From: Toxonevra muliebris | Taxonomy: Eukaryota > Arthropoda > Insecta > Diptera > Pallopteridae | Assembly (NCBI GenBank): GCA_963691655.1 | Contig: OY829327.1 | Span: forward strand, 85,262,019 to 85,326,018 | Direction: 5' to 3' | Length of the DNA: 64,000 nt | Shown: positions 25,593 through 39,100 of the stretch, in pieces | How the letters are laid out: every line of letters starts with the position of its first letter | Numbering within the stretch: position 1 is the stretch's first letter | The notes under the pieces: generated by a model | What the model was told of the DNA's origin: nothing | What the model saw: the letters and a program-made list of their open reading frames with translations, nothing else | Databases searched by the model: none | Made by a program: the position numbers and the translations under genes

Positions 25593-26400
25593 TTTGCTGC
25601 TGAAAATGTTGCTGCTGCTGATGTTGCTGTGGCTGCTACCGATATTATTGATGTAATACGTTTTGTTGCTGTTGGTTGTTGCGACGGCGACGGTAGCGAC
25701 AAAATGCGCAACACGACGACGACAGCAATTCAAATGTGAAGAAATTTATATAAAATATTATAAATTTTGATTTATTTTAGGTACTTTTATTGTTTTGTAT
25801 TTGTGTTGGATATAACCAAAGAAAGGAAATTATGCACACAAAAAAAAAAAATTTTTTCAATAATTTTGCACACAATTTTGAACTTGCGATTTTTAATTTA
25901 ATTTTTTTTTTCAACTACTTTTATGTTGATATTATTAGAATTATTATTTTTATTTATTAAAAGCATTTAGAAATATACAAAATACACAATGATGAAGTGC
26001 AACAAAACGTTGATGTTCCTGCTGTTGTTGCTATTGTTATTGCTGATGGTGATATTGCTGATGATACTGTTGCTGTTGATGGTATTTAAAATGAAATTAA
26101 TGGTATTCCTTTTCTTTTACTTTGTCAGATTAATTTAATTTGCAAATTTATTTCCACTTATTGCAATTTGTTATTGCTGAAAATTTGGTTCTTCCAGGCA
26201 GTGATGTTTTTGCTGATGACGTTGTTGTTGTTGTTTTGCTTTTGGTTTTAGTGACCGCCGACAAAAAACAACAATAGTAATAATAAATATTGCATACGCA
26301 ACAAATGCACACAGCACACGCAGCAGTGTTTTCTCACTGCACACGAGGAGAGCTCAGTATGAGTATTTTTTATATACGTGTAAAACGTGTATGTATGCGA
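25593..26400 (-). promoter_or_regulatory. Likely 5' UTR or upstream region of the orphan exon
   Basis: Read on the minus strand, this holds dense CAG, CAA and AAC triplet tracts (for example 25595-25650, 26010-26080, 26205-26245), typical of long fly 5' UTRs. No transcription start can be fixed from the sequence. Inference only. Confidence 0.3.
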
Positions 26401-29400
26401 GTGCGTGTGTGTGTGTATGAGTGAGTCAATTACCGGCTTTTTTACTATACGTATGCATGCGTGCTCGTCATTTATTTAAGTGTGCAGTATAATAATTTAT
26501 CTGTAAACACAACACAATTGAAGAATTGTTGATTAGTTATTGTTGTACAAGTTTGAACTCTTTTTTTCCTCTTTCGTAACAATTACTTATTATTATTATT
26601 TTTTAATTAAAAATTTTGTTAGCTTGTATGAAGCACTTCGTTGTTAAGATAACAGAAAAACAACAAACAAATACGGCACTTTTTAACACTTCCAAATCGG
26701 AAACACTTGAGTTTACGTTGGATTTCGTTGCGACACTTTAAAGTTATTGTAACTTTGTTTTCAGGTTTCTAAAGATTGCCTAAAAAATTTAAAAAAGAAG
26801 AAAAGAAACACTTTAATTTGAGACAAAATCAGTAAAACACATTTGTATTTGTTTTGTATCGTAAATAACAAACTGCAAACCATATTTTTCGCAATTTCAA
26901 TAAATAAATTGAGTTTGCAGTTTCGTATTAATTTCTTTCTCAAGCTATACAAAAATGGGCAGGCATTCGTCGTCGCCCTTTTAATTGAAGGTTAGGTTAA
27001 TCACGCACACATTTATAATTTGGCATTTTATCTACTTGCTCGCTATATATGTGTGTGTTAACCTTTATGTCAAACACGCTGCACCGTTGCTCTGGTGCGC
27101 TACGCGCTGTTAATGCCTGCCGCTGATTTATAAAAAAATACAAAAAAAAAAAAAAAACAAAAATATTTTGTTGCACATAACTTTTGTTTAATCGATTAAT
27201 AAATAACAACAACAACCAGAGCAACAAAATACATATATATGAAGGAGCAGCACTAGCGTTTTAGTCGTTGTCGTCACACTACAATAAAAAACAAAACACA
27301 AAAGAAAGGTAACACCGACCGCTATTTCTCTTTGCTGCTTCCTCTCACATACAACAATGAAAAACCAGTAACAAAACAAAGACCGTGAGTGACATTCGTG
27401 AATTCGCTCTGAAGGCGCATACAAAAAAAAACAAAAGTATTTTAAAACGTTAAATTTATACCCGCAGATTCTTACAATTCGCCAGAAGTAACTTTTATAA
27501 ACTGAAATTAAATTGAAATACTGGCATGAAAAACGCGTCGCATATTCAACATAAACAGCGCAGCGGCAGAGGCTAAGACAGAGCCCGCGCTCAGTTGAGC
27601 TCAGATGTTGATGACGCAGATGACGCATAAAACTTTATTTCTATGGCATGGGATTTGTTGTTGTAGTTGTTGTTGTACCTAGTATTCCTTTTTTTGAACA
27701 ATTTTTTTTTGAGCTACTACATTCTCTTATGTATACATACGAATACTCTCTCGCTGTATGTTTTTGGGGTATGTTTGTGTGTAATATTTTTACGAAATTT
27801 TTTAGTACCATTATCCTTGCGACTGAAAAGGATGGCAATAATATTGAAATTGGGGAGAAGCGCAAGTAAGAAAGTAAAAAATATTAAAAAAAAAAAAATA
27901 CAAATATGTAAGAGAATAAGAGAAAAGTTTCAGTTGCTGCCACAGTAAATGAATTCATTTTTAACAGTCAGAATCAGCACCAGCGTTAACGTCAACGTGA
28001 ACGCCAAGGAAGGCAGCATTAGCGGCAGCAATGAACAAAGTGCAAAACAAAAAGAATGACAACAACAATAACAACAAGAGGCCAACATAAACACGACCAC
28101 TTTGCAGCATCGAAGATTTTTAGTGTTCTCGTTGTTGCTGTTGTTGTTGAGGTGGAGGAAGCTAACAAGAAGAAGAAGCAGAATCACTTGAATTCCTCTC
28201 TGTCTGCTCGTTCGTCTTGATTTTTTCCTTCGTATCCCAAATTTTTCCTTCACAGAAATGCAAAATAATGTGTTTGTTTGTATTGGTTTGTTTGTCGCGT
28301 TTGTGTATACGTCGCTGTATATTGAATCTCATGTCTTTTTTTCAGCTTCTTTCTCTACTCCTTCTTTATATCTCCCCTTTTAGGTTTTTATTTTTTTGTC
28401 TTTTTGGAATAAACTTCACTTTAGTTATGATTTTCCTTCATTTGCCTTCCCTACATTACTATTTTGTTGCTATTGCCTTTGTTGTTGTTGTAATGAAAAA
28501 ATAAACCCTGGTTTTTAAATGTGGAATACTGAATTCCTCAGTACTATTTTGGAATTAGAGAAACCATGAATCAATCTTTGAGACACTGATTTTCAGAAAC
28601 AGTAAGACAATTTTTTTTTATCAGACCCTACTGAAAAGGGATAAGTTAAAAGTGGGGGCAAATAACTCACAAAGACCGACATGATCCATAGTGTTACCAC
28701 AATTCTCCAAAGTACTGAGTCCAGTTCGAAAGCACCCGTGATTGATGTAAAGTGTTATAAATGAGCCAAATTAATAATGGCTACGTCAGTGAGTATAGGG
28801 AAGAATACACTTCCTAACGTCTTCAGTACAGTCCAGCTAGATTTGTATAGTGGCAAAGAATATGTTCCAAAATTTAATTTGCATTAGTGTCATACAGGTC
28901 AATGGGTTTGTTGTTGGCACTAAGGCTTTGGAGGGGGTTGTGGCATTCAAATACCGATTTAACTTTACAGTTTGATTTTCTAAGGCCTTCAGTGTAACTT
29001 GACTATCTTAATAAACATTTATTTGCTGATCAGTTTTGTTATCCAAGAGACTTTCCGACTGATTATTGAATCAAAAACCTTGGGGTTTGAGAATGAGCAC
29101 GATAGTTTGATTGTAGGCCCAAAATAGTTTGAGATATTTTCTATTAAACGTGAAAATAAAAAATGATTTTAGAAGTTCAGAATCTTCTTCTTTGTATTTA
29201 TTAACGGTGGTTCAATGAAATTTATTGCAAATCTAAACTGTTTCGTATTTAAACTTGAACATTGTAAGATACGATGGCTAACGTTGCTATTCAAATTATT
29301 CTTCGATTAGAATTTTGGGTTATAGTATTCGAAAAAAGCATTGAAGAGAAATTAAATTCTATATCCCTCTTGTTAATGAAAACTCTTTAATCCTCTTTAA

Positions 29401-32400
29401 TTTAAGCTATTTTATTTTATCGGAATTGAGTGTTATTGAGGTCTGTATTTATACTTAATTCACCTTTTCAATTTAAAATTTTTTAGGTATGTGAATTTGA
29501 TTAAATCACAAATCACTGATATTTATTTATTGTTATTTCTTGTGGTTTGGTTTTTTAGTAATTAAGTATTTTCGTATATTTATTTCGTCACCTCTTCAGC
29601 GAACGCGCACTAAATATTCGATCTAGATTAAAACGCAGACGTAAGTTTTTTCGTATTATTTTACGCTGCTGTCACACTTTTTTCTTTGTTGTTGTTGTTG
29701 TTTTTGGTTGACGCCGTCATAAAACACGTGAGTCAAGCTTCGTTAACGTAAAATTACGATTTTACACGTTATTAATAATTCTATGATTTCTTTTTTGCTT
29801 TCAATTTCGCACAACTACCGACACACCAACTTCTGTGTGTGCGCGCTTGTTTGTGTGTAAGCGCTTTTAATTAAAATATTTTCGTAATTCTTTTTAATTC
29901 ATTTATTTCACTGCAGTTTCATGCAACGCCTATTGCTTTTTACTTGTTTGCAAGAAAATAAAAAACCACACACATTTAGAAATATCTCCACAATAATTTG
30001 TGCTTCTTGTTTGTTTTGTTAAAAGATTTTTGCCATCAAAACAAAATAAAACAACCAGAATTTTTTAAATAACGTCGCAGATGCGCTTACAAGTCTTTAC
30101 GAAATAACGGTCGCAACCGAACTAAACTGAAGCCAAGTAGTAAAACACTTTGAATTCGTTTCATTTCTCCACCAACAACGGCAACAATAACAACAACAAC
30201 AAAGTACGCACAACAAGAAGCACAAGACCAATACTCGCCCCAAGAGATGCTAGTGCTTGCTCTTTGCTTAGCATAACGTGGAAATAACGTGTACTCTCTC
30301 GCTCTCTCATACACACACATACACACACACTGACTCGTTGGCGTGCTCCGCTTTGTTAAAGTTGTTTTTCAGCTCCAAAATGTTGGTTGATTTCGGAAAA
30401 ATCTTTGCTTTAATTTCGCCGTCTAAGCATGTTCCAAACACATGCACACATATTTAAGCAAACACATATACACACGAATACACAAACACAAAAACTTCAA
30501 GATAAAAAACAAGATACAGCAAAAGTACAGAAGCTGCTACGGTTATCCACAACCACCCGCTTCACCTACACCACCCGCTCATAACAAATTCTCATTTCGT
30601 CTTGCTTTCCAAATACATACATACACAAACACATAGTCGTGCATCGCCGCTGCCCGCGAATCTATTGCAAAATTACATCGCACGCTAACTACCCACAAAC
30701 AAACAAAAACAAAAAACAACCACTTTGCTGATATGGATTATTGCAAGAGTAGCAAATGTAGATGGAGCTGAAGAATTTTGGAATTAAAACTCAATAAAAA
30801 AAACAAAACGGCAAAAGTTTCCACACTCACGATAATCGACGGCGGCATTCGCTTCTAAACAAAACTCTGTATGCGCTTTGAATTTTCGTTTGTTCGCTTT
30901 TTTTTTTGTTTTTGTTTGGTATGAATATCTTAGTAAAATGCTGTGTAAGGGAGATGACTCTAATATCACGCATACATTAACTTTTGCTCTTGGTGGGAGA
31001 GACTTGTGTTTTACGGCGAATACTCTCAAAAAATGCTTTTTGCTCGTTCATATGAGATGGTATTATTAGTTGGAGTCATATGCTATAGTTGTTCTCTTCT
31101 TCCTCATGTCTTTTTGTACATTTCCGGCGCAAATTTAAATAATGAATACGGAACACAGGGATGTCATCTAAATTTTAAATTTTCATAATTTCCAAATAAC
31201 TTAAGGTTTCGTGCGCCTTGTTATTTTAGCCTTCACTGTAAAAATGCTTCACAATGGAGAAAGGCTTAGTTTTTGGGGGATATTTCATATAACTTTTAAA
31301 TTTAATTAATGTCAATTTCTCCATTTCACTTTTCAATAAAAACCAAATGTATGAATATCTTTTCAATAGATACCCACAAATTAAAGAAAGTAATTGAAAT
31401 TTTATTCTGAGCATTTATTCATTCATTTCTGTTTTTTGGATAGAGCAGAAAAATTTAAGTGTAATGCTTAAACTTCCAATAAGCTATCCTATCAACTAAG
31501 AATCATTTCGATTTAATTTCATTTTCGTATGATAAAGGAAAGATATCAGGCCCTCAAACCTGATTTGCCCAAAATGATAGCGACATCATGATAGTCTTTT
31601 TCTAGTATGTTGGCTCAGTTTTTCTCAGCATATTATATGCTCAGAATGCCTAGTGAACACCCTTTTCGTTACTTCCCGGTTTCGGGAAACTATGAGTTTA
31701 GTTTTTTCGGTATGAAACTTCACAACTTTCATCGTAATGTATAAGTATACTTCCATATCAAAAATTTCTAAAATTAACTTCTAATAAACACAACAACAAT
31801 CACAGAATTAGTTAAATTATTGGCCAGTCTGGTTGCCCCAGGAAAACATTTTTGCTTACTAACAAAACTTCACACAGTAACAAACCCTATGAACGACATG
31901 AAGAAAACTAAGCTTTTCTCGATATATTGCAGGTACACTCCAATAAAATGAATTCAATTGGCAACAACAAGCAACTGCAAAAATACATTTAATAAATTTA
32001 TTTGAAAAATCTGGTTCGATTAAGGCGGTAACTTGGTGTAGGGTAGGTAGATAGTACATACATATATAGAAGGTGGTTGCCTTCAAGTATAGTGAGTGCT
32101 GACTGCTAAGTCGAATGCAATTTATTGCCAAATGCTTAATAAACTTATTATAGTTAAGTACGAGCACTTTAAAAGGGAAAATTTGCCAGCCACCACTTGT
32201 TCACGGCACAGACGTTGTCACGAATTATTGTTGAATTATGAGCAGCAGTAACGGTTAGTCATTGTTGTGAGTGATGATGTTACAACAACAATAAAAGAAA
32301 AGAAAATCAAAGCTGAGCTGGTCTTGAAATTCATTTGTTGGTTGTTGTGTTGCTGTTGTTGTTGTTATTATTATTATTGGTGGTGCGCACACCAATTAGG

Positions 32401-33947
32401 TCATAATAATAATTAAAGGGCTGGCATTGCATGGCAGTTAATTTTCAATTGGGAAATAGCAATACAATTTGTTGAAATCAACGAACATGGAGGCAGATGC
32501 AGAAAAACTTAATTGATTTAATGATATTATTTTCGATAAAACACAAAGGCCTCATTGAAAATCTATAATATTTATGAAACTAAATTAAAAGTCAATAAAA
32601 GCAAGTCATTAAGTTAATGTAGGCAACTTAGAAGATCGAACTCACTCTCTCCCTCTTTCTCTTTCAGTCTCTGTCTCCCTAGAGAATAATTAGTTTAGAA
32701 AGCCTACATAAAATTCATATGGTTTCAAATCACAGCGGCACAAGGACACAAGGATTTTATATTTTGCATTTTCAACAATTAATCATGCATCCACATGGCA
32801 AACAAGAAGAAAGAAGTTAGTCAAAAATTTATTATGATTAGCATCATTGGGTTTGGTTGTTCCTGCTACTTTTGGGCTTCTTTTGTAGCTTTATCTCTCT
32901 CTCACACACATACGCTCTCCCTCTCTATGTTTCTCTGGTAACTGTGCATAATAATTAGCCAACAAAATGGTAAATGACACAACAATTTCACGTCGCTATT
33001 GTTGTTGTTCTTGTTGTCGTTATTGTGTCATAAAAATATCACTAGCATATGTGACACATACGCTCCCGATAACCAACAACGATTGCGATGGCGGTAACTG
33101 TAGCAACGACAACAACAGCTGTAGTTGAGATATGTTGTCCAGAAACACCAACAACATCCGAGGAGCTACTTGTAGTGCTGTACAAAAAGTGAATGCATGA
33201 ATGAAAAAAATATCATCATGGACATCAACATTTATATGTCAGCACAATAAACTCACACACACACATCCACCATTGCCAGTCCACGCTCACGCATATACAC
33301 CCATGCATACAACATGCATATATTTATAAAAAAAAAGCCTGCTATTTCTGTCACAGACATCTGAGTTCAAGTGCAAGAGATATAGACAATAACAACTTCA
33401 ACAGCATCAGTATCGGCAACAACAACATCAGATATATAGCATCCGTTGATGGGCGTATGTATGTGTTATGCGGTTATCTTAATTTAATCGCATTTGTGTG
33501 CATGTGTGTGCGTAGAAGTAAATTTAGTGAATATAAAGTGAGCATGTGGGAGGTGCCATCAATTATTGGTGGAGCAAGAACATAACCAAAAGCAGTCACG
33601 TGTAAGTTGCTTGCAATGCTTGCACCCATAAACTGTTCAACCGGTCAACTTTACCCATGGCTGAGTTAAGTATGGTGGTTAGATAGAAGGAGCAAGTTTG
33701 TTTTTACCTAATGGTGTACAACACAGCAAAAAAAAATCATTGTGTCTATATATGTATGTGTGTGTAGATGGACATAGGCGCGACAGTGACACGTCAACGT
33801 TTCAACACACAACTCGATATGCAAATCTCATAAATCATGCACACCTGCTGAGTGTGATGGACACAATTACTGTTGACAAAATAAACATGAGTGTGAGTAG
33901 GTGCCGCTTGTAAAAATGTATATGTGAATGTGTGTAATGAATGGAGA
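26401..33947. other. Long intergenic or intronic stretch, no gene seen
   Basis: Contents: GT microsatellite (26405-26424), CT-rich, GAGA-like and CA tracts (30290-30332, 32641-32690, 32889-32935), many CAA/TTG triplet patches (27195-27215, 28060-28150, 30180-30210, 32330-32385, 33000-33020) and no recognisable transposon. Open frames of 100-146 codons on both strands near 27200-28300 are low-complexity shadows of the triplet tracts. The density of triplet and GAGA-like tracts resembles regulatory regions of large developmental genes in flies, which is an inference. Confidence 0.5.
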
Positions 33948-34417
33948 TTTGTATGTAATTTTATTATTTTATTATTATTTGAAGGAAGGACGACTCGAAA
34001 GCCAGGCACTGCGACCTATAAGATCTTTTGTACCAAAGCCACAAGAAAGAAAGAAAGAAAGGAAGGGAGAAAGAAAGATAGATAAGAAACATACCCAAGC
34101 CGAGAATCGGACTCGGGTCTCCAGAAACAAGAGTCTGGCACTCTTCCACTAGACCACAGTGGCGATGGTAGGACCTACAGTTTAACGCCGATTCCGAATG
34201 GCTATGTGGCAATTTTTTATCAGCTCGGTGGTCTTGCCATTACCAACCAAGGTGTGTACTTGTACATATTCTTATAATTCTCATCCACTTCATATCGATA
34301 GTGAATATAAGAAGTTTATGAGAATTAACCACCAGACCAAGATGGGAATCGAACCCGCAACCTTCTGGATGAAAGTTTAGTGCACTATCCACTAGACTAT
34401 CGAGGTCGTTTGTATGT
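33948..34417 (-). mobile_element. Dimeric tRNA-derived SINE, complete, with target duplication
   Basis: The body is 33957-34408 with a 9-bp target duplication TTTGTATGT (33948-33956, 34409-34417). Read on the minus strand: the first tRNA-like unit has A box TAGTCTAGTGG (34399-34389) and B box GGTTCGATTCC (34355-34345). After a linker of about 190 bp comes a second unit with A box TGGTCTAGTGG (34156-34146) and B box region GAGTCCGATTCTC (34114-34102). A GAAA-rich (CTTT on the sense strand) stretch follows, then a tail with AGATCTTATAGGTCGC and GCAGTGCCTGGC shared with LINEs of this window, and an AAT-rich 3' end. Unit 1 begins CCTCGATAGTCTAGTGG, resembling tRNA-Asp; unit 2 looks Glu/Asp-like. 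It would be transcribed by RNA polymerase III from the first unit. Confidence 0.9.
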
Positions 34418-35640
34418 TAAGTAAAAAAAAAATAGTTTGAGAAAATCTATGAAGTACAAAGTGCTTGAAAATTTGGTCTATATCGATTGAGAAATGAATC
34501 CAAATTCAAAAAATTGTTCTGCAAGGCATCTGAAATCTTTGCTTAAACTTAAAAAAATGTTTTTCATTAGGTTCTACCTGGAATCAACGTATGAAGCGTG
34601 TCATTTTGAGCTCATAAATTACTGCCAGGAACCATAAAACCTCAAGGCAAATCTTATAAATAAAGTAGGGAGAGGGCTCCTTCTTTATGTCTTTGTTGTC
34701 GTTTGCATAGACGCTTCTACTTCCACTTTTGCTGCATATATAACGTACATTTTTTTTTCGAAAAGTTTTTTAACATTTTTTACTTGAGTCAGTGAAGTTA
34801 TTGAAATTTGTGATTACGAACAGGAAAATATGGCTATAATCATATTTATTTATCGTATAATAATATTCTAAAATGATTTGATTGATATTGTGTTTGTGCA
34901 AAGAGTTTTACTGATCCTCAAAAAATGACGTCGTGTTCGCAAAGATGTACATTTTGGTGGCCCTAAGATGAAGATATATATTTTTTTATGGGTGTTGAAA
35001 ATTAAAATTAAATAGAGCAATGAGGCATGCGCTGAAACGTTTTTTATCCACGAATGTAAGAGAGAACTGCACTTAAAGTGCGCCAAAATCAGCGGTCCCT
35101 GATACACAACTGTTACTCTGCATAAATATAATAAATAAATAGAAACTGGCTTCAAATTCTTTACATTTATATTTATTTTTAATTTTTCACATTTTTTAGT
35201 GAATTTTCAAGTGATGTCCATCTTGGGGCCACTTTTTTGAAAATCGAAATTTTTAACAATTTGGAAATATACTTAAAAAAATTTGTATGTGCAAAATAAG
35301 AATTTATCTCTGTGGCCAAAACATATCCAACCCATTGTACTTTCATACGGTATATAGCAGTTTATATTATTCAGTTTGGATTCTAGAGCACTATCTCAAT
35401 ACTATGCCCATCTTTGGGCCCTCTTCCCTAATGATTTCAGGTGTAGAATTAAATGGAACCATTCTAAGAATTAAATGGAACCATTTTTGAAAAAATTGCC
35501 AAAAAGTTCAAGGAGCATAAAAGTAAACAGCATCACATATGACATAAAATTTGTTTGGCCAACCTCTTAATTATTTACAAAATTTATAAAGTACATAAAC
35601 TATCTATGTATATATTTAGTTTGCTGTAGCAAAAAGATGT
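34418..35640. other. Intergenic or intronic DNA, no gene seen
   Basis: AT-rich sequence with no recognisable repeat or domain-bearing frame. Confidence 0.5.
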
Positions 35641-35721
35641 AAAAGAATCAACATTCAACTAGCAGCAGCAGCAGCAGTAGCTACAAACAACAACCAGTCC
35701 AACTTAACAATTGCAGCAGTA

Positions 35722-36036
35722 ATGTACAACTGCAATTCGTACACAATAATGACACGACAACATTGCATTTTGCTGCAACTGTTGTTGCTGTTCGTTCTTG
35801 TTATTCATGTGGTCTCGTATTTTGTCAAACAAACAACCACCTATTGCTTGCTACCACTACCAGAGCAACTGGATAGTTGCATGGAAAATGAGCACTGCAT
35901 GGAGCGCCTACAGCAAATGAAATGGAAAATAAATATGCAAACGTATTCCCTACATGAAACCACAAATTTTTTAAACTCAAATAACATGAACGCACGAAGC
36001 AAATCATTCCCGACAGCTAACAACTTCCTACCATAA
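35722..36036 (+). CDS. Candidate small secreted protein (hypothetical)
   Basis: This is a single-exon frame of 104 codons; an in-frame ATG at 35749 would give 95. From the second ATG the N-terminus reads MTRQHC, then a hydrophobic core (ILLQLLLLFVLVIHVVS), which looks like a signal peptide cleaved near residues 22-25. The remainder (about 70 residues) is polar with three cysteines (YC, LDSC, NEHC) and no recognised domain or dibasic peptide sites. Upstream is a CAG/CAA-rich leader-like stretch (35660-35700) and downstream an AATAAA at 36154-36159. Random frames of this length are common in this window, so the signal-like N-terminus and poly-A signal are the only support. I do not recognise it. 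Confidence 0.35.
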   Translation: MYNCNSYTIMTRQHCILLQLLLLFVLVIHVVSYFVKQTTTYCLLPLPEQLDSCMENEHCMERLQQMKWKINMQTYSLHETTNFLNSNNMNARSKSFPTANNFLP

Positions 36037-36159
36037 TGCAAAATTAGAGAAAGAGAACATTTAACAATGAAATAATTTATACTTTGTGGTCATTGCATAG
36101 GTACTCATCGTACACACTGACGTCACACACATATGGTTGCAAATACCAACAGCAATAAA

Positions 36160-39100
36160 GCTGATGTTTCAAAATCTTTATTATTCTAAGTGCGTTTCAA
36201 CATTTTTTATTCAATGCTTTCAAAATCAGTAGAAAGTGAAAAAAAAGAAAACATTTCAACTCATACCTTTGAGATTCAAGGGATATTGCCAGAAAAGGAA
36301 ACCTATGAGCCACACAGCCATAGACAATTCACACACACACACACATTTCCACTTCCATTTCCATATACATAAATGACCACAAAAATGTCTCGTTTGTGGT
36401 TTTTTAAAGCATATGTACAGGCGCTTGTTAAAAATTATGATTTCATACTCTCATACGAACGGAAACGTAGTAGGCACCAACATTTTTTTTCCTATGGACA
36501 ATATGAAGTTATTTTTTGTGTGTTTTTGTGTTTTTTAGTTACAACATTATGTATGTATGTACAAGTTCATGCTTTGTTGGCTAGCTGACTGGGCAGATAG
36601 CTGGCAGCTCTGGCATGTTTTAAAATGATTTGTGGTGTATGTATGTAAATTGTGGTTGTAGCACTTTCGCTCCTGGTAGCAGGTGCTTTTTAAGCTATTA
36701 GCAAACATGTCGCGTGAAATTAATAAGTTTCTATTTGCATACTTTTATTATTAAAAAACACAAAGAAATTCACATTTATTTAAACTATAAAATACCATCA
36801 AATTTTGATTTTTATCGTAATTGTTGTACATTTTTTTAATTTGCACCTTAGCCTCTTCATTGTAGTGTTTTATAATTAATTAAGGATATGCGTGTTGGCA
36901 TGCCAGCAACGTTATCGTGTTAAACAAATCGCATTTGAATGGCAATCATTGGCATGCGACAATATGCATTGGTATTGGCGGCAACTTTAACGTAATATAC
37001 ACGTGTAAAGCGGTAGATATCGGAGAGGATATCTTGAAATTTGAATCTCCATCTACAAAATCTCATAATATTATCGATTGGTATAACGCTTTTCTTTTGG
37101 TTGTCACTTTTTGCACTCATTGGTATCATTAGGAATGAAAATAATTTAATAATTTTGCAGTGTTAAAGGTTAAAGATTTTACATCATACCAGGCCAAATA
37201 ATGAAAACGGTTCATATTGAAATGTATTTCTATGAGCCTAGTGAAATTCTAGATTTAAACACCGGCTTCAACTCTTTTATTCTTTGAAAGCTGACTCTAA
37301 TTGAAATAGACCGCGATACACCACATCAAAGACTCCACGCCTCCGATTATTCCATCACTACGATGATTCCATAAAATATACTACGATTCCATGTTAGAAA
37401 CGATGATCGCGCCTAAAAATAGACCTGTTAATGTACCAAAAATACGCTGTGTTTAACCTGCTGAGTTTCATCAGGTTAATTTCAATTGATTGACGTTCCT
37501 TTGTCGCTTATTTTCATTTCCTTGTAATTTATACTGTAAAAATTAAATCAACATCTCAAGTCTTGAAACAATATAATTGCAAATATTTTAGCAATTTTAT
37601 TAACAAATAAATACAAAATAAACAGTAATGCGAAATCATATATCAGTCGCGTGTAACGCGCAGACTTTATTAAAAAGCAACAAATTTGCCAAAATAACTG
37701 GCAGCAGCGGCAGAAAACAACAGAAACAAACAGTCTATCAAACTGAGGCAGTCATCAACAGCAACGACATCCAGCAGCAACAAATGCAAATACCAAAAAT
37801 GCTCATTACGAATGTAGCAACTGCCAGCAGCATTCCCCTCCCTAAGTTATGGGTGTCGGCGACAAGCGAGCGTAACTTTGGCGCTGCTACTGATACTCAA
37901 ACGCTATGTTGTTTAATGAAATTCACAATTTAAATTGTGAGCCTAACGAGCGAGCGAGCGGCGCAGCAATGCAGAGTTAGCGCCGCGCGTAGTGAATTAA
38001 AATTTGTTTAACCAATGCAATTTATGTGAATTCTTTTTTCGCTTTACAAATTATGCATGTGAGTGTGTGTAGCAGCGGGTGGGTTGCCATGTATGCCTAC
38101 TACATAGATTTCTACTGTGAAATTCAAATCATTAAAATTTATAGCAGTTTTGAGTTTATATTTTTAATTTAAAATGGCATTAAACTTGAGTTAAATTAAA
38201 CTTGGAAAATTTAAATGTAAATTACTGAGGTATGCACAATATTTATTTTCTTTTATTTTTCTGTTAAAGTGAGTAACTTTAAATTGACATTTATAAGAAG
38301 CACCTGTGGCCCCATGCCCCTGCTGCACTTTTATCTGTCGTCTAGCATAATAAATGAAGCCTAGGGTGTTTTACAAAGATTATTTGCAGCGGCCCTATTA
38401 AAGTGTGTATCTTTGTAGAAAACATAAAATCCATCATGGTCCCTCAACTTGAGAAGAAATGAGAATGCTGCATGGCAGCCGCAATGACAAGTAGTAGAAA
38501 CACGCTCTGTCTTTGTTTCTGCCTCTGCATCTGCCGCTGCCAAAGAGATATTGCTTGTTGCTTATCTTTGCATTTCCGCATCATTAAATAATTTTATCAT
38601 TTGCGTTATTTTCACTTTTCTTTGCACGCACATTTTCCACAAATAGTCTTTTTTGTTTGCTCTCCTCTGTCTACTCTCTCCTTCTTCTACATTGTTCAAT
38701 GATGTGTTGCAAAAAATTTAATGATCATAGCAAAAGAAAAAAATAATATAAATTAACACAAAAAAAGATTATCATATTTGAATAATTGAAAGTTTATGGC
38801 AGTTTAAGTGCCATTCCAATGTACGTCCTTTTTTTTTAAACTAAAATTGTATAAATTTAATTTAATGCAGCTTTAAAAGCCGCGATCTATAAACCTCATT
38901 TGCCACGGGAGGGAGAGTGGAAAATAAATATTTTCTGTTGTCAATGTTAAAGATTTTTAATTAAAAATACATCAAAAACATTTTTAAATAATAATAATAG
39001 AAAAAAGATAAACTAAAACGAAATGTTATAGCTGTTTGCTAGCAAAACAAAAAAAAAACAAGTAGCTGACAATGCATTTTGGCAATGTTACAAAATACAA

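Noticed and set aside
27188..28253. Minus-strand frames of 146 and 107 codons
   Set aside because: Composition follows CAA/TTG triplet tracts; no domain. Overlapping frames on the + strand are equally open.
34043..34090. GAAA-rich tract as an independent microsatellite
   Set aside because: It lies inside the SINE body and is part of that element.
37628..37933. 101-codon + strand frame, Q/S/T-rich
   Set aside because: Q-rich stretches reflect CAG/CAA repeats common in this genome; no domain, signal or splice evidence.
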